NCBI GenBank assembly: GCA_963664285.2 | Contig: CAXXNX010000047.1 | Location: 186,001-250,000 of the forward strand | DNA from: JAJCYL01 sp963664285 | GTDB lineage: Bacteria; Bacteroidota; Bacteroidia; Cytophagales; Cyclobacteriaceae | Length of the DNA stretch: 64,000 nt | Direction of reading: 5' to 3' | Shown here: piece by piece, positions 9,245 through 19,361 of the stretch | How positions within the stretch are numbered: the first letter of the stretch is position 1 | Layout: each line of letters begins with the position of its first letter | Position numbers and translations under genes: made by a program | Notes under the pieces: generated by a model | What the model saw: only the letters and a program-made list of their open reading frames with translations | Database searches by the model: none | What the model was told of the DNA's origin: nothing

Positions 9245-11075
9245 CTAGTCAAAAAATCTCCACTTAAAACCAATGTCAAATAGCCTTTGAAGTCCCGGAT
9301 AGTAAGGTGTTAGGAAATAACCATCTCCAGATGATTGATTGACATGATTCATTTTTAGGAAGATGACAGTGTTGTTGACCTTAGCAGATAAATACGCATC
9401 AGCCATCAGGTAGGATTCCAACTCAAAGTCATCCTGCAAATAGAATTGCTGTATAATAGGGTCGTAGGCGTTTGCGAAATGTGCAGATCTGTAGTGCAAG
9501 TCGATCCCGATTCTGACCTGCATATACCTATTGAACCAAAAGTTATCATAGTACAAACCACCTGTACTGAAAACCTCCGGGATTCTGAAAACATCGGAGG
9601 CATCTCCTCCCACGGTAGTTAGCCTTGAGGAAGTGGTGAAATGAAAGTGCTTCGGGAGGTCCACTTCGAGATCCAGTTTTAGCGCAGATATATTGGCAAG
9701 GTCTTCCGATTTGTTGAGGCAATTTATTTTGATTGAAATAGATGTAGTTATCAATGGTGGTAAATGAAACACCAGGTTTGATACGGAGGAATTTATTTGA
9801 ATATTTGATATTGCCATAGATTTCAAAAGCAAAAGTGGAACTAAAGCTATTGTCCCATTCAAAGTGATTTCCTAAAAAGGCTTTTTGTAAGATTGTTGGG
9901 CCATACCTGGCTGCATGGTAGCCACCTTCGACGAAAGGCATATCAATAAACGCATTGGCTTTGAAGTTGCCGTCCTGAAGGAATTCTCCATCACCACCCA
10001 AGTGGATTTTTTCTGAGAAATCAAATCGGACATTAAAACCCAAATAGGTCTCGCTGGTTTTATCAAAGGGTTTTAGGTACCGGTAAAAATGATTGATATC
10101 GCGTCTTTTCAAATATCCGCTGTAAAACAAAGGGCCCAGATCACCTTTGATGCCTACTTCATTTTCGAGATAGATGAAACTGCTCAGGTCCATGGTCGAG
10201 TCGGGGTCGATTAGTGGAGTGGGGTAAAAACTTGTTGTATCGGAAGCAATAGTGAAATCTTTGAAAGTGGTTTCTTGTGAGCTCCTGTGAAAGGAATGGT
10301 AGAGTTGAGTGTATTCTGTTAGTTTGTATTGGTGGTAAATACGATAGTTTATCCGAAAATCCTTGGCTGTGGCATTGCGCAATGTGATCACGGCATCACG
10401 GTAGCGAAAAAGATCACTTCTCAAATCACTGAACACCCGAATTCCACCAGTCTCTTTGACTTTATGATCGAATCTAGAGACATAGCTAAGGGCATGGTAT
10501 TTACCATTGTCACTGCCATACGACATGTAGAAGTCATAGTAAATCTCGTCTGTGTTTCTGTCGCCTCGCAACTGCTGAGCGCCAATTTGTTTGTCACCCA
10601 CTATTTTTCTGAAGTCAAATCCAACATTCCAGTTGGATTTAATGTTTCGTGAAAATTCAAATATTCCCATCGACCGACCCTGGGCGCCGAAATTGAGATT
10701 AAGGTCTATGAAAGGAGATTTTGTATCGAAGTATTTGATATCGTTAGGCCCGGGTAAGTAGGGATTATAGACTTCATACCCGTGGCGGAGGCCTACAATG
10801 TTTGGAAACTGATAAAAAGTAGGTGTGAGTGCAGTTCCTAAGTTACCGAGACTTTGAAACTCCTTATTATTTCTATCAGCCCAATTGGTTCGATGAACGC
10901 TGGTGAGTGTTGTGTCCAAAGCGTACTGCTTTCCAGTATTCAACTTGATATCCTCTTCATGGAAATAAAGAGATGAATGGGGACCGTAAACTAACTGTGT
11001 AGTGTCATCCAGGATTTGGGCAATTCCTGCAAAAGAAAAAATAAAAATTGATATGAATAATAGGAGCCTGTTCAC
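9245..11075 (-). pseudogene. Putative outer-membrane porin (Porin_10-like), one frameshift
   Basis: A signal peptide (MNRLLLFISIFIFSFAGIAQ) is followed by a long beta-rich sequence with motifs of the Bacteroidota putative porin family (FYQFPNIVGLRHGYEVYNPY, IDLNLNFGAQGRSMGIFEFSR cut into shorter blocks). Alternating aromatic strands run to a GFKWRFFD terminus. The first frame is valid from 11075 to about 9720 and the second from about 9720 to 9245. A single indel near 9715-9725 (after IYFNQNK) breaks the frame. It would be roughly 610 residues if repaired. It may be a real mutation or a sequencing error. Confidence 0.75.
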
Positions 11076-11135
11076 GATGACACCACGAAATTAATGTACC
11101 TACTAAAATCAGAAGTTAAAAATGTGATCTTTCGG

Positions 11136-12155
11136 CTATTGGTTGGCTGTAATCATTTCTTTTAAAACATTTTGTCCATCAAAAAGGAATTCAATTTCAA
11201 TCGGTTGGACGAATACCGGAACAGTCTTCAATGCCTCAAAGGCACTTAACTTGACGATGTCTTTTGAGGTTGTAAGCAGACTACACTGCTGTTCCTGGCA
11301 AAAACCTATGATCTTCTCCACGTCTGACTGGGAATAGTTATGATGGTCAGCAAAGTTGAAATGATAGTGGAGTTGATATTTTTGGCTGACATAGTCGGTT
11401 AGGGGTTCCGAATATGCTATCCCGGTCACCAGAACAATTTCAGAACCCATCGATTGATGAATAGAATAGGGCTGTGGCTCCAGGTATTTTAGTTGGGAGA
11501 AGATTACTGGTTTGTTTCGGCAGTATCTTTCTATTTCCGCTCTGCAAATTGATACTTGATTCCGTTTGATGCTTGATGGACATTTAGTTACGATTATCAT
11601 GTCGGCATTTTTTGCTGCAGACCGAGGCTCCCTTAACCCACCTGCCGGAACCGCATGATCGCGGTAAAAGGGCTGGTCATAAGAGGTTAACAATAAATTA
11701 AGTGATGGCTGCACAGACAGGTGTTGGAACGCATCATCTAGCAAAATCAAATTGATAAAGGGCTCATTCTTCAAAATTCTCCGGATGCCATCTGTTCTTT
11801 TTTCACACACTTGGATTGAAGCATACTCGCCCAGCTTGTGGAATAATTGAATGGCTTCGTCGCCAACTTCACTAACCTTTGAAGAAGGACCAACTTTCAG
11901 ATAACCCTGTGTTTTTCTTCTGTATCCCCGACTGAGAATGGCTATTTTCCTTCCCTCATTTGAAAGCTGGCGATATAAGTATTCTACTAATGGTGTTTTC
12001 CCGGTGCCCCCAAGTCTGAGATTACCAATAGTGATGACTTCGATAGGGGGGTTGTATCTGGGGATAAAACCGGATTGGTAAAAAAATCGCCTACAGGTTG
12101 TTAGCAATCCCCACAACCTACCGACTGGCAAAAAATATGTCCTTAGTGGAATCAC
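11136..12155 (-). CDS. lpxK: Tetraacyldisaccharide 4'-kinase
   Basis: A 339-residue inner-membrane-associated kinase that phosphorylates the lipid A disaccharide at the 4' position. The family P-loop GNLRLGGTGKTP is at residues ~44-55. DDAFQHL (usual DDGFQH, acting region) and AGGLREP follow. The N-terminal hydrophobic part (YFLPVGRLWGLL) matches membrane association. Length is normal. It shows the organism makes lipid A-type LPS. Confidence 0.95.
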   Translation of the reverse strand: MIPLRTYFLPVGRLWGLLTTCRRFFYQSGFIPRYNPPIEVITIGNLRLGGTGKTPLVEYLYRQLSNEGRKIAILSRGYRRKTQGYLKVGPSSKVSEVGDEAIQLFHKLGEYASIQVCEKRTDGIRRILKNEPFINLILLDDAFQHLSVQPSLNLLLTSYDQPFYRDHAVPAGGLREPRSAAKNADMIIVTKCPSSIKRNQVSICRAEIERYCRNKPVIFSQLKYLEPQPYSIHQSMGSEIVLVTGIAYSEPLTDYVSQKYQLHYHFNFADHHNYSQSDVEKIIGFCQEQQCSLLTTSKDIVKLSAFEALKTVPVFVQPIEIEFLFDGQNVLKEMITANQ

Positions 12156-12223
12156 AATACAGGAACAATTGTAGTTATAGATTCCCCTCGAAACTCAATA
12201 GGAACAACTGCCTTCAGTCAAAG

Positions 12224-12487
12224 TTACTTATACCAGACCCTGATAAACTGGTGCCAGGTTGTCGAGTTGGTGCCGCTGGTTAGGATATCCACATCTTCAC
12301 TACCTTCTTCGTCCGTATCCCAAATGTTTGGGAGAACAACTGTCTCCACATTCACGATCTGGAAGCCATTGTCATTAACCCACTTATTGGCCTCTTTTAT
12401 TATTTCTTCCAATTGCTGGTATTTGGCGCCTGCAAGGAATCCACCTTTTTTGAGCCTTTCGGGAACAAAGTCTTTGAATCGTACCAT
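12224..12487 (-). CDS. Small conserved protein of unknown function
   Basis: An 87-residue protein. MVRFKDFVPERLKKGGFL begins it and NSTTWHQFIRVWYK ends it. A VNVETVVLPN block precedes an acidic stretch (DTDEEGSED). I recall similar ~85-residue bacterial proteins with the WHQFIRVWY ending but no function. It lies between yebC and lpxK on the same strand. Confidence 0.75.
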   Translation of the reverse strand: MVRFKDFVPERLKKGGFLAGAKYQQLEEIIKEANKWVNDNGFQIVNVETVVLPNIWDTDEEGSEDVDILTSGTNSTTWHQFIRVWYK

Positions 12488-12572
12488 ATTGATATTGGTT
12501 TAAATTGATTATAAAGATAATTATAAAGTTAATAATGAGATCAAAACAAGAATGATTCGAAGAAATTGCGAG

Positions 12573-13319
12573 TCATTCAATGAGATTAATTTGTTTTTCA
12601 TTTATTTCCATGTTGTGATAGACTTTTTGGACATCGTCATCGTCTTCCAGGGCTTCAATCAATTTCCACACTTTAGAAAATTCTTGATCACTTAATTCCT
12701 GGTAATTGTTAGGAATGCGTTGTAGTTCAGCTGATTCAGCTTCAAGATCTAATTCTTCAAGTTTCTTTTGGAGACTTCCGAAGTCTTCCATGGCACTGGT
12801 GATATGAATGTAATTGTCCTGGACTTCGACCTCTTCAGCTCCTCCATCAATTACCGCCAGTGTAAACTCGTCTTCATCAAAATTTTCCTCTTGAGGAACG
12901 ACAAAAACGCCTTTGCGCTCAAACAGGAATTCTAGTGAACCATTGGTGCCCAGGCTTCCACCATACTTGGTGAACGCGGCCCTGACATTAGAAACCGCTC
13001 GATTGTTGTTATCCGTTAGACATTCCACGAAAATGGCTATACCGTAGGGTCCGTATCCTTCAAAAGACACTTCGACATATGTATCGGCATCAGCACCTGT
13101 GGCTTTGCTGATTGCCCGGCCGATGGTGTCTTTGGGAATATTAGAGCCTTTGGCGTTTTGGACAGCCAATCTTAATCTCGCATTGCCATCTAGATCAGCA
13201 CCGCCTTCCTTGGCGGCAATTGAAATCTCTTTGAGCAACTTGGTAAATATTTTAGCTCTCTTAGCGTCCTGACGACCTTTACGATGTTTGATATTGGCCC
13301 ACTTACTATGTCCTGACAT
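12573..13319 (-). CDS. yebC: YebC/PmpR family protein (TACO1 family)
   Basis: A 248-residue protein with the invariant start MSGHSKWANIKHRKG, then KIFTKLLKEI, the NVRAAFTKYGGSLG block and VIDGGAEEV. Family members bind DNA as regulators or act in translation of proline stretches. Which role applies here cannot be read from sequence. The frame is intact. Confidence 0.93.
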   Translation of the reverse strand: MSGHSKWANIKHRKGRQDAKRAKIFTKLLKEISIAAKEGGADLDGNARLRLAVQNAKGSNIPKDTIGRAISKATGADADTYVEVSFEGYGPYGIAIFVECLTDNNNRAVSNVRAAFTKYGGSLGTNGSLEFLFERKGVFVVPQEENFDEDEFTLAVIDGGAEEVEVQDNYIHITSAMEDFGSLQKKLEELDLEAESAELQRIPNNYQELSDQEFSKVWKLIEALEDDDDVQKVYHNMEINEKQINLIE

Positions 13320-13474
13320 ATTTTTGAATAATTAATAGTCTATGTCCTAATACTACTTCCATGATAAAGTGTAAAAAGATCAAATTCTAAATAAGCACCA
13401 AAATTCAATTATCAAATTGCAATTTTTTTAGAGCTTGATTTTTGGTAATTGGAGTTTATTGGGTTTTTGAATTA

Positions 13475-14584
13475 TGTAAGTTCAAGTAATAAGTGCAATT
13501 TTCCTTTGTAGCACTTGCTTTGCGTTTAGGTAATTAAATTTTCTAACAGGGCGTTCATTGATTTTGTTTTCAACAACTTTGATTTGCTCCTCTGTAACAA
13601 ATCTAATATCTGTTTTCTTAGGATAAAACCTTCTGATTACCCCAATCCTATTTTCAACTGTCCCTTTATCCTGACTAGTATAGGGACGAGTGAAATAGGC
13701 ATCCACATCAAGGGATTGAGCAATCAACTCATGTTTAGAAAATGCCATATCATTATCAAAAGTGAGTGTTTCCAGTTTGTGTTTATCCTGAGAGAGTTCC
13801 TCCACAATAGCTTCGGCCATTTGATCGGCATTTTTACTGTGCATCTTTCTGATTCTGGTAAAAAGACTTGCTCGGTCTGTCATCACCAACAAAGAGCCTT
13901 TGTGGTTTTTACCCATCATTAAATCGACTTCTATATCTCCCAATCGTTCCCTTTTGTTAATGATCTGGGGTCGCTGTTCAATTGATACCCTATTCGGGAT
14001 AATACCTCTACGATCTTTTCTGTTTCCTCGTTTGCGCCTTCGTTTGCCATGTTTTAGATATGTGTATAGTTGTTTGTATTCTTGGTTCTCCTGGCGGTTG
14101 GTGTGCTTACATTCCCATATCCATTGGTAAATCCATTCATGGCTAAGTGGACATTCTCTCGTTTTCTTTCCCTGATGGCTGATCAATTCAGGACTCCATC
14201 TATCTTCTTGGAGCCGGTTAACTATCCAGTCTTTCATGGGTTTGGTGAAAATCACTCTTTTTGGCTTTTCTTGATGACGAAGATTGGTCCTCCTTTGTGC
14301 ATTTGCTGTTCGATAGACACCAGCTCCCCTACCTCTTGAACCCACATTTCGCTTAAGCTCACGTGAGATCGTAGACGGGTGAAAATGAACGATACAGGCA
14401 ATCTCCTTTTGAGTAGCTCCTGTTTTCAATAATGCTTCAATTTGATACCTTTGATCAATACTGAGATGTGTGTAGTTTTTTGACATTTTGCAATCCAAAG
14501 ATTGCACTGCTCAGGCTTTTGAAGGATGAAAAAGCCCTTAAAAGCTTTTTCATCCTTCAATTGCACTTATTAGTTGATCTCAGC
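13475..14584 (-). mobile_element. IS30-family insertion sequence, copy 1
   Basis: 1110 bp with imperfect ~26-bp terminal repeats (TGTAAGTTCAAGTAATAAGT / GCTGAGATCAACTAATAAGT) and a 3-bp TTA duplication (13472-13474, 14585-14587). A strong hairpin (arms 14519-14535 and 14544-14560) precedes the transposase and may block read-through. Confidence 0.93.
13482..14486 (-). CDS. IS30 transposase
   Basis: 334 residues from ATG 14486 (MSKNYTHLSIDQRYQI); an in-frame start 21 bp upstream is also possible. The N-terminal HTH is STISRELKRN. DDE residues lie in GDIEVDLMMG, TFDNDMAF and GTVENRIGVIRRFYPKKTD. The frame is intact, so this copy could supply activity for the damaged ones at 23836 and 60030. Confidence 0.95.
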   Translation of the reverse strand: MSKNYTHLSIDQRYQIEALLKTGATQKEIACIVHFHPSTISRELKRNVGSRGRGAGVYRTANAQRRTNLRHQEKPKRVIFTKPMKDWIVNRLQEDRWSPELISHQGKKTRECPLSHEWIYQWIWECKHTNRQENQEYKQLYTYLKHGKRRRKRGNRKDRRGIIPNRVSIEQRPQIINKRERLGDIEVDLMMGKNHKGSLLVMTDRASLFTRIRKMHSKNADQMAEAIVEELSQDKHKLETLTFDNDMAFSKHELIAQSLDVDAYFTRPYTSQDKGTVENRIGVIRRFYPKKTDIRFVTEEQIKVVENKINERPVRKFNYLNAKQVLQRKIALIT

Positions 14585-14614
14585 TTATTGTTCATTTGTA
14601 ATTTCTGCAATTAC

Positions 14615-14630
14615 TTGAGTTATAACTCAA
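14615..14630. repeat. 16-bp perfect palindrome
   Basis: TTGAGTTATAACTCAA lies in the short gap between IS30 and the stop of the EamA gene. No T-run follows. The role is unknown. Confidence 0.3.
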
Positions 14631-16045
14631 ATTTAATCACATCTGCAATTTGTTACATCATCAAGAGGATCTGACTGATAGTTTCTCTTTAAAGTAAACA
14701 TTGAGAACGACACCAAGGATAACTAAGGTCATTCCAATGTATGTCATCAGGTTGAAGGTTTCTCCGAAGGCATAACTAAACACCAGGGCAAAAATGATCC
14801 CGATGTAATTGATTATTGATACTTTGGATAGCTCTTCTGTTTGCAGTGATTTGGTCATGAAAAACTGTGCAAATTGAGTAAAAAGACCAACAAACAATAG
14901 AAAGAGCCAGTCCCAGCCCGAAGGAGGTACCCAATTGAGGGCGGAGTAGGTGCCGGCAATTGGCAGTGTAATCAGGGGAAAGTAAAGAATGATGACCAGC
15001 GGATGTTCCGTGGATTTCATTTTGCGTATACAGTTGTAGGCTAGCCCCATAAAAAATGAAGCTGTAACGCCAATAATCACATGGATAGGTTCGATTCTGA
15101 AGTCAAACCCTTGCACTACCAGTATTCCGGAGAAAGAGACAAGGAAGAATAACCACTGAACGGGCTTGACCGGTTCTTTTACCATGAAAATACCAATCAC
15201 CGTAACAAAGACAGGAGCGAGGTATTGGAGAATGACTGCATTGGCCAGGGGTATTTGGTGAATCAATCTGAAATATAATATAAGTGCAATGGCACCAGAT
15301 AACCAACGAAAAACCAAAAGCGGTCGGTTATTGCCCCAGACCGAAATTTTTTGAATCCTTAGGCTAACAAGAAGATTACTAATGACACAAGAGATCGGAA
15401 AGCGATTATTTCAATGACGGGAATATGAGGTATTATTTTAACGCAGACATTCATCAATTGGAAAAGGAATATCGATAATAACATGAGCTAAGTTCTAATT
15501 ATAACAGCATTTTGTTTAAATAGCTCATACAGATGATAGGCTTGATCCGTTAATAGCATAGTCAGAAACCATTGTTTCAAAGTTGTTTTACTCTCTCTTA
15601 TTCGGTCAGCATAAGCATACCAATTCAGGTAGTTTTGCAAATATTTGGAACTGACACCATTGAATGGGCGTAAGAATGTCCTAAGTTGAGTGTGAACATT
15701 GTTTACTTTTTGCAGATGGATTGTTTTATCATCTCTATCCACATGATCTTTGGCCAATAGCGCTTTGTGCTTTATGGAGGGGTTGTCTTTGGCAAAAGCC
15801 TTATAAGAAGGGTGCTTATCTGTAATCAAGGTTGCACCGTAGGCCAACTTCCCATCCAATGCCTTTGAAATTTCTTCTTTGCTCAGCCGTTTTGATGCAA
15901 CAGCTTTAAGGTACTTCTCCCCCTTGCGTTCAACCGCTGTTACTACCTGGACAACTGTGACCTCTTCCTTTCCCATATTCCGTATGAAATCGTTTCCCCT
16001 CTTTCTTGCTGCCCTATCTAAATTTCGACTGCCCCTCTTCATTAA

Positions 16046-17666
16046 CCCGCATTATTCATAGGCCACCAATTTTGGGATTAATAATGGGTTGCTAACTATT
16101 TTTGATTGGAGTGTATGTATTAATTTGAAGATCAACCAGGTTTCTGGATTTCAAAGGACATTAGAGCGTTTTTTTGTTAGAATTCTTCAATTTTCAGTCA
16201 AAGCTCTATTGTGTTCTTATGGAAGAACATTTTTTTGATTAAACCAAACTGTTTAACTGATCGGTCAGTTCACCGTAAGCAAATCGCCCAGCAGGTATTG
16301 ATATCTAAAGGCTCTTGAGAATTGTATTGTCAATGATCTTTTCCTTTCTTTCAGGCACGCCCCAACCTTCATCAGGTAAAGCCGGATATTGTCCACTTGC
16401 CATCGTTTAGCAAAGTGGTGTTTTGTTTTGGCAATTAATAATTTAATCTGCCGGAACATTTCATAACAGAGGGTAGCGATGATTAAACGCATGAAATTGG
16501 CCCAGTAGCGATGACAGGAAAGCCGGTCGGAATAAGTCATGTTTTTGAGTTCCTTTATTCGATTTTCACTGGCATCACCTCGCTTGACATAAAAATCAAA
16601 GTAAATCTGTTGAGCGGTCATCGCTTCAAAGTTGCTCACAAAGTAACGGACATTCATTCCTTTTCCGGTAGACTCCACTTTGGCGTACAGCTTTTCAGAA
16701 CGATCCCAGCTTTTGGCCTGGTAAGTAAACGGGCCAACAAACTCTTGATGTTTGATGATTTTTGAAGCATATTCCTTTTTTACTTCAATGATAGTCTGTT
16801 TGGTAAAAGTCTTTAAAACTTCATTACTACTAATACCTAAACAAAATTGAAGGTCAAACTGCTTAGCTATCCGATAAAAAGATGCTCCTGAAAAGCCACT
16901 ATCCGCTCGAATAAGGATCTTTACTGAGGGCAGTTTTTTTCTGATTTTAATGACAATCCTTTTCAATAAGGCCACAAACCATTTGTTGGAGTGACAATTG
17001 CCCGGACGTAGTACTGGTAAAATGACCTGACCGGTGTTCCCGTCCTTAAAGAACAACTCATGGTACATAGTCTGTCCATAATAGCCATTATACAAACTGA
17101 GTTGTTGGGATCCATGAGTAGGGTCATCGGTACCATCTACATCAATGATGATTTGACCAGTCTTCTCTTTCAACTCCTCTACATAACGGTCTACAAACCA
17201 TTGACTCATCTGGTAGATCAGACTCCGATCGGCCTTGTTTTCAAATCGACTTAAAGTAGGCTGGGAACATAATCCGCTATCTAGTACTTTACGGATCACC
17301 GGATCCTCTCGGAGTTTTTGTTCGTCATTGCAATCCTGATAGCCCTGCATCATTAAAAACACCCGTTGGCGAAGCATTTCTTCATAAGTGTATTCGATAA
17401 AAAAGGGGTTTCGATAGTCAGGAATCAGTGCGGCGAAGCTTTTTAATAGACCAGTCTTTCTCTCTACTTTTTCACTTAACAATATCGCTCCGTCTGAGCT
17501 AATCGCTGATGCTGAAAAATCAAATTTAAAAGCTTGTTTTCCTCGATAAAATACGGTATCTTTTTCCTTATATTCAGGCATAAATTAATTGCTTATTTTG
17601 TTGTCTAACTATCTCAATATAAGCAATTTATGCCTGTTTTTTATTGTCTACTATGAATTTTTCGGG
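16046..17666 (-). mobile_element. IS1380-family insertion sequence, copy 3
   Basis: Complete 1621 bp, TTAA at 16042-16045 and 17667-17670. It is nested inside IS1595, which is nested inside the EamA gene. Confidence 0.95.
16265..17581 (-). CDS. IS1380 transposase
   Basis: Intact 438 residues, the same protein as copy 1. Confidence 0.95.
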   Translation of the reverse strand: MPEYKEKDTVFYRGKQAFKFDFSASAISSDGAILLSEKVERKTGLLKSFAALIPDYRNPFFIEYTYEEMLRQRVFLMMQGYQDCNDEQKLREDPVIRKVLDSGLCSQPTLSRFENKADRSLIYQMSQWFVDRYVEELKEKTGQIIIDVDGTDDPTHGSQQLSLYNGYYGQTMYHELFFKDGNTGQVILPVLRPGNCHSNKWFVALLKRIVIKIRKKLPSVKILIRADSGFSGASFYRIAKQFDLQFCLGISSNEVLKTFTKQTIIEVKKEYASKIIKHQEFVGPFTYQAKSWDRSEKLYAKVESTGKGMNVRYFVSNFEAMTAQQIYFDFYVKRGDASENRIKELKNMTYSDRLSCHRYWANFMRLIIATLCYEMFRQIKLLIAKTKHHFAKRWQVDNIRLYLMKVGACLKERKRSLTIQFSRAFRYQYLLGDLLTVN

Positions 17667-18221
17667 TTAAGTGCCAGTTCCAATTCATCACATTCTACTT
17701 CCGAGGATAACTGTTCGGGAACAAACTCATTTAGTGAACTCAATATCTTATGCCGCCAGTCGAAGCTTGTCTGGATGCTTATTCCTATTTGTTTTGCTAT
17801 CTTTTTTATCGGCATGCCCTGCTCCATGCAGCGCAGATAAGATTGCCATTTTGATTTAAGCTTGATGTCATACAAAGGTGTCCCTGTTGTTTCACTGTAC
17901 CATCTTTTACATTCATTGCACTGATACATCTGCACACCTTTTTGTCTGCCCCTCTTATATACCTTCTCGCTTGTGCAATTTGGACAGGGTTTCTTCTTTC
18001 TTTTCTCTGCTATTTGTTGTTGAGCGGCAATCAATACTTTGCCTTGTAATTCCTGCTCCTGGAGCAACTCATCCAACAATTCGGTTTGGGAACTTATCGG
18101 CAATTGTGCAAATAAATTTTTGATCTCTTGACTTGATATCATATAGCGAAGATAATAATAATTGCTGTGTTATTTAGAACTTAGCCAATAACATGTAATA
18201 AACCCCTTTAGATAATTTCAT

Positions 18222-18527
18222 AGTCAGAATCTTGAGATACTCTCATATAACAAAAAATTATGTAGGCCTGCATTGGAACAACAGTCTTTTAAGATCAATT
18301 TTAATTGACGTTATTGGAACATGAGTTGAAGTGAGTTGTAATAATTGAGAATCAGAAATAAGAAGTTGATTAGTCCCAATTCTTACTGGATCATTCTTTA
18401 TTCTATATATCTCAACTTGTAATATGGTGGAAATATCCATCCCCGAATGTTGACTTCATAATTCGACATTCCTTGATCGGAATTCGATATTCTTAGAACG
18501 CTGTGACATGACAGTCCAAGTCATTTT
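18222..18527. other. Intergenic region without a supported gene
   Basis: No convincing gene. A 60-codon minus-strand frame (18440-18258) has no recognisable features. AATTCGACATTC and AATTCGATATTC occur about 20 bp apart (18455-18492) as a short degenerate direct repeat. Confidence 0.4.
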
Positions 18528-19181
18528 TCAGCCGTTAATAATACCGTCTTTTATTTCTAATCGACGGTCAGCCATTTCCGCCAGTTGATCATTGTGGGTC
18601 ACGATAACGAAGGATTGACCAAGTTCCTCCCGAAGTCTAAAGAACAAGGCATGAAGCTCTTCGGCATTCTTGGAATCAAGGTTGCCACTTGGTTCGTCGG
18701 CAAAAACAATTTTTGGATCATTAATAAGCGCCCTGGCCACAGCTACACGCTGCAGCTCTCCACCGGAAAGCTGGGACGGTTTATGGTCAGTACGGCCATT
18801 GATACCCAACAATTTCAAAAGTTTATCCGCTTTAGGTTTAAGCACTTTATTGTCTTGTCTACCAATAAATCCCGGGATGCACACATTTTCAAGCGCTGTA
18901 AACTCCGGTAAGAGATTATGAAATTGGAAAACAAAACCAATCTTCTGGTTACGGAATTGTGCCAACTGATCGGTTTTCATTTTAAAGAGATTCTGGTCGT
19001 CAAGAAAGAGATCGCCCTGGTCAGGTGTATCCAATGTTCCAAGAATATGCAGCAAAGTGCTTTTACCTGCTCCGGAGACCCCAACAATAGAGATAATTTC
19101 CCGTTCTTCGATCTCAAGGTTAATACCTCTAAGGACCTTTAGGTTGCCATACGACTTGTGAATGTTTTGCGCTTTGAGCAT
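18528..19181 (-). CDS. lolD: Lipoprotein-release ABC transporter ATPase
   Basis: A 217-residue ATPase with Walker A GVSGAGKST, Q-loop GFVFQFHNLL, signature LSGGELQRVAVARAL, Walker B KIVFADEP and the family SGNLD motif. LolD powers the LolC/E-type complex that extracts lipoproteins from the inner membrane. No membrane partner gene is adjacent, as is common in Bacteroidota, so assignment within the LolD/MacB-like family rests on sequence alone. Confidence 0.88.
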   Translation of the reverse strand: MLKAQNIHKSYGNLKVLRGINLEIEEREIISIVGVSGAGKSTLLHILGTLDTPDQGDLFLDDQNLFKMKTDQLAQFRNQKIGFVFQFHNLLPEFTALENVCIPGFIGRQDNKVLKPKADKLLKLLGINGRTDHKPSQLSGGELQRVAVARALINDPKIVFADEPSGNLDSKNAEELHALFFRLREELGQSFVIVTHNDQLAEMADRRLEIKDGIING

Positions 19182-19293
19182 TGGGCGGCAAATATAGGGG
19201 ATTTGGGATTTTATGAGGGGATGTGTTAGAGATGAAGAATTGGGAAGTGGTAAAGTTGTAGAGTTGATGGGTTAACCCCAATTGCTCAAAATA

Positions 19294-19323
19294 TTGCCAA
19301 AAGCCAAATCATACCTTACCTTG
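19294..19323 (+). promoter_or_regulatory. Candidate sucC promoter
   Basis: TTG at 19294-19296 and TACCTTG at 19317-19323, separated by 20 nt, approximate the Bacteroidota -33/-7 pair. The start site would lie ~30 nt upstream of ATG 19362. Confidence 0.35.
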
Positions 19324-19361
19324 CAACTGCAAAAAATTAACCTGATCCTAACCTGTTTAGC

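Larger units (their letters stand above)
15488..18142 (-). pseudogene. IS1595 transposase, split
   Basis: The N-terminal part (18142-17671) has a zinc ribbon (CPNC...CNEC) and the start of the ISXO2-like catalytic domain (VECDELEL). The C-terminal part (16041-15488, KRGSRNLDRAARKRGNDF...) follows after IS1380. Rejoining across a single TTAA leaves a one-base frame offset, so the gene has a frameshift as well as the insertion. Confidence 0.88.
15486..18187 (-). mobile_element. IS1595-family insertion sequence, interrupted by IS1380
   Basis: Terminal repeats (GCTAAGTTCTAA at both ends) are flanked by a perfect 8-bp duplication ATAACATG (15478-15485, 18188-18195), as expected for IS1595. Without the inner IS1380 and one TTAA, the element is 1077 bp. 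Confidence 0.9.
14661..18221 (-). pseudogene. EamA/DMT-family transporter, broken by IS1595 and a frameshift
   Basis: The start is at ATG 18221 (MKLSKGVYYM). It continues after the IS at 15477 (LLSIFLFQLMNVCVKIIPHIP) and ends at 14661. The second half shows several hydrophobic helices and the typical second EamA repeat (FGETFNLMTYIGMTLVILG). A frameshift occurs near 15365 (VIFLLA / LRIQKISVWG). Inner-membrane drug/metabolite export is the family role; the substrate is unknown. IS1595 sits after the tenth codon with an 8-bp duplication. Confidence 0.85.

Noticed and set aside
18258..18440. 60-codon minus-strand frame upstream of the EamA start
   Set aside because: No domain, signal or start context; likely chance.
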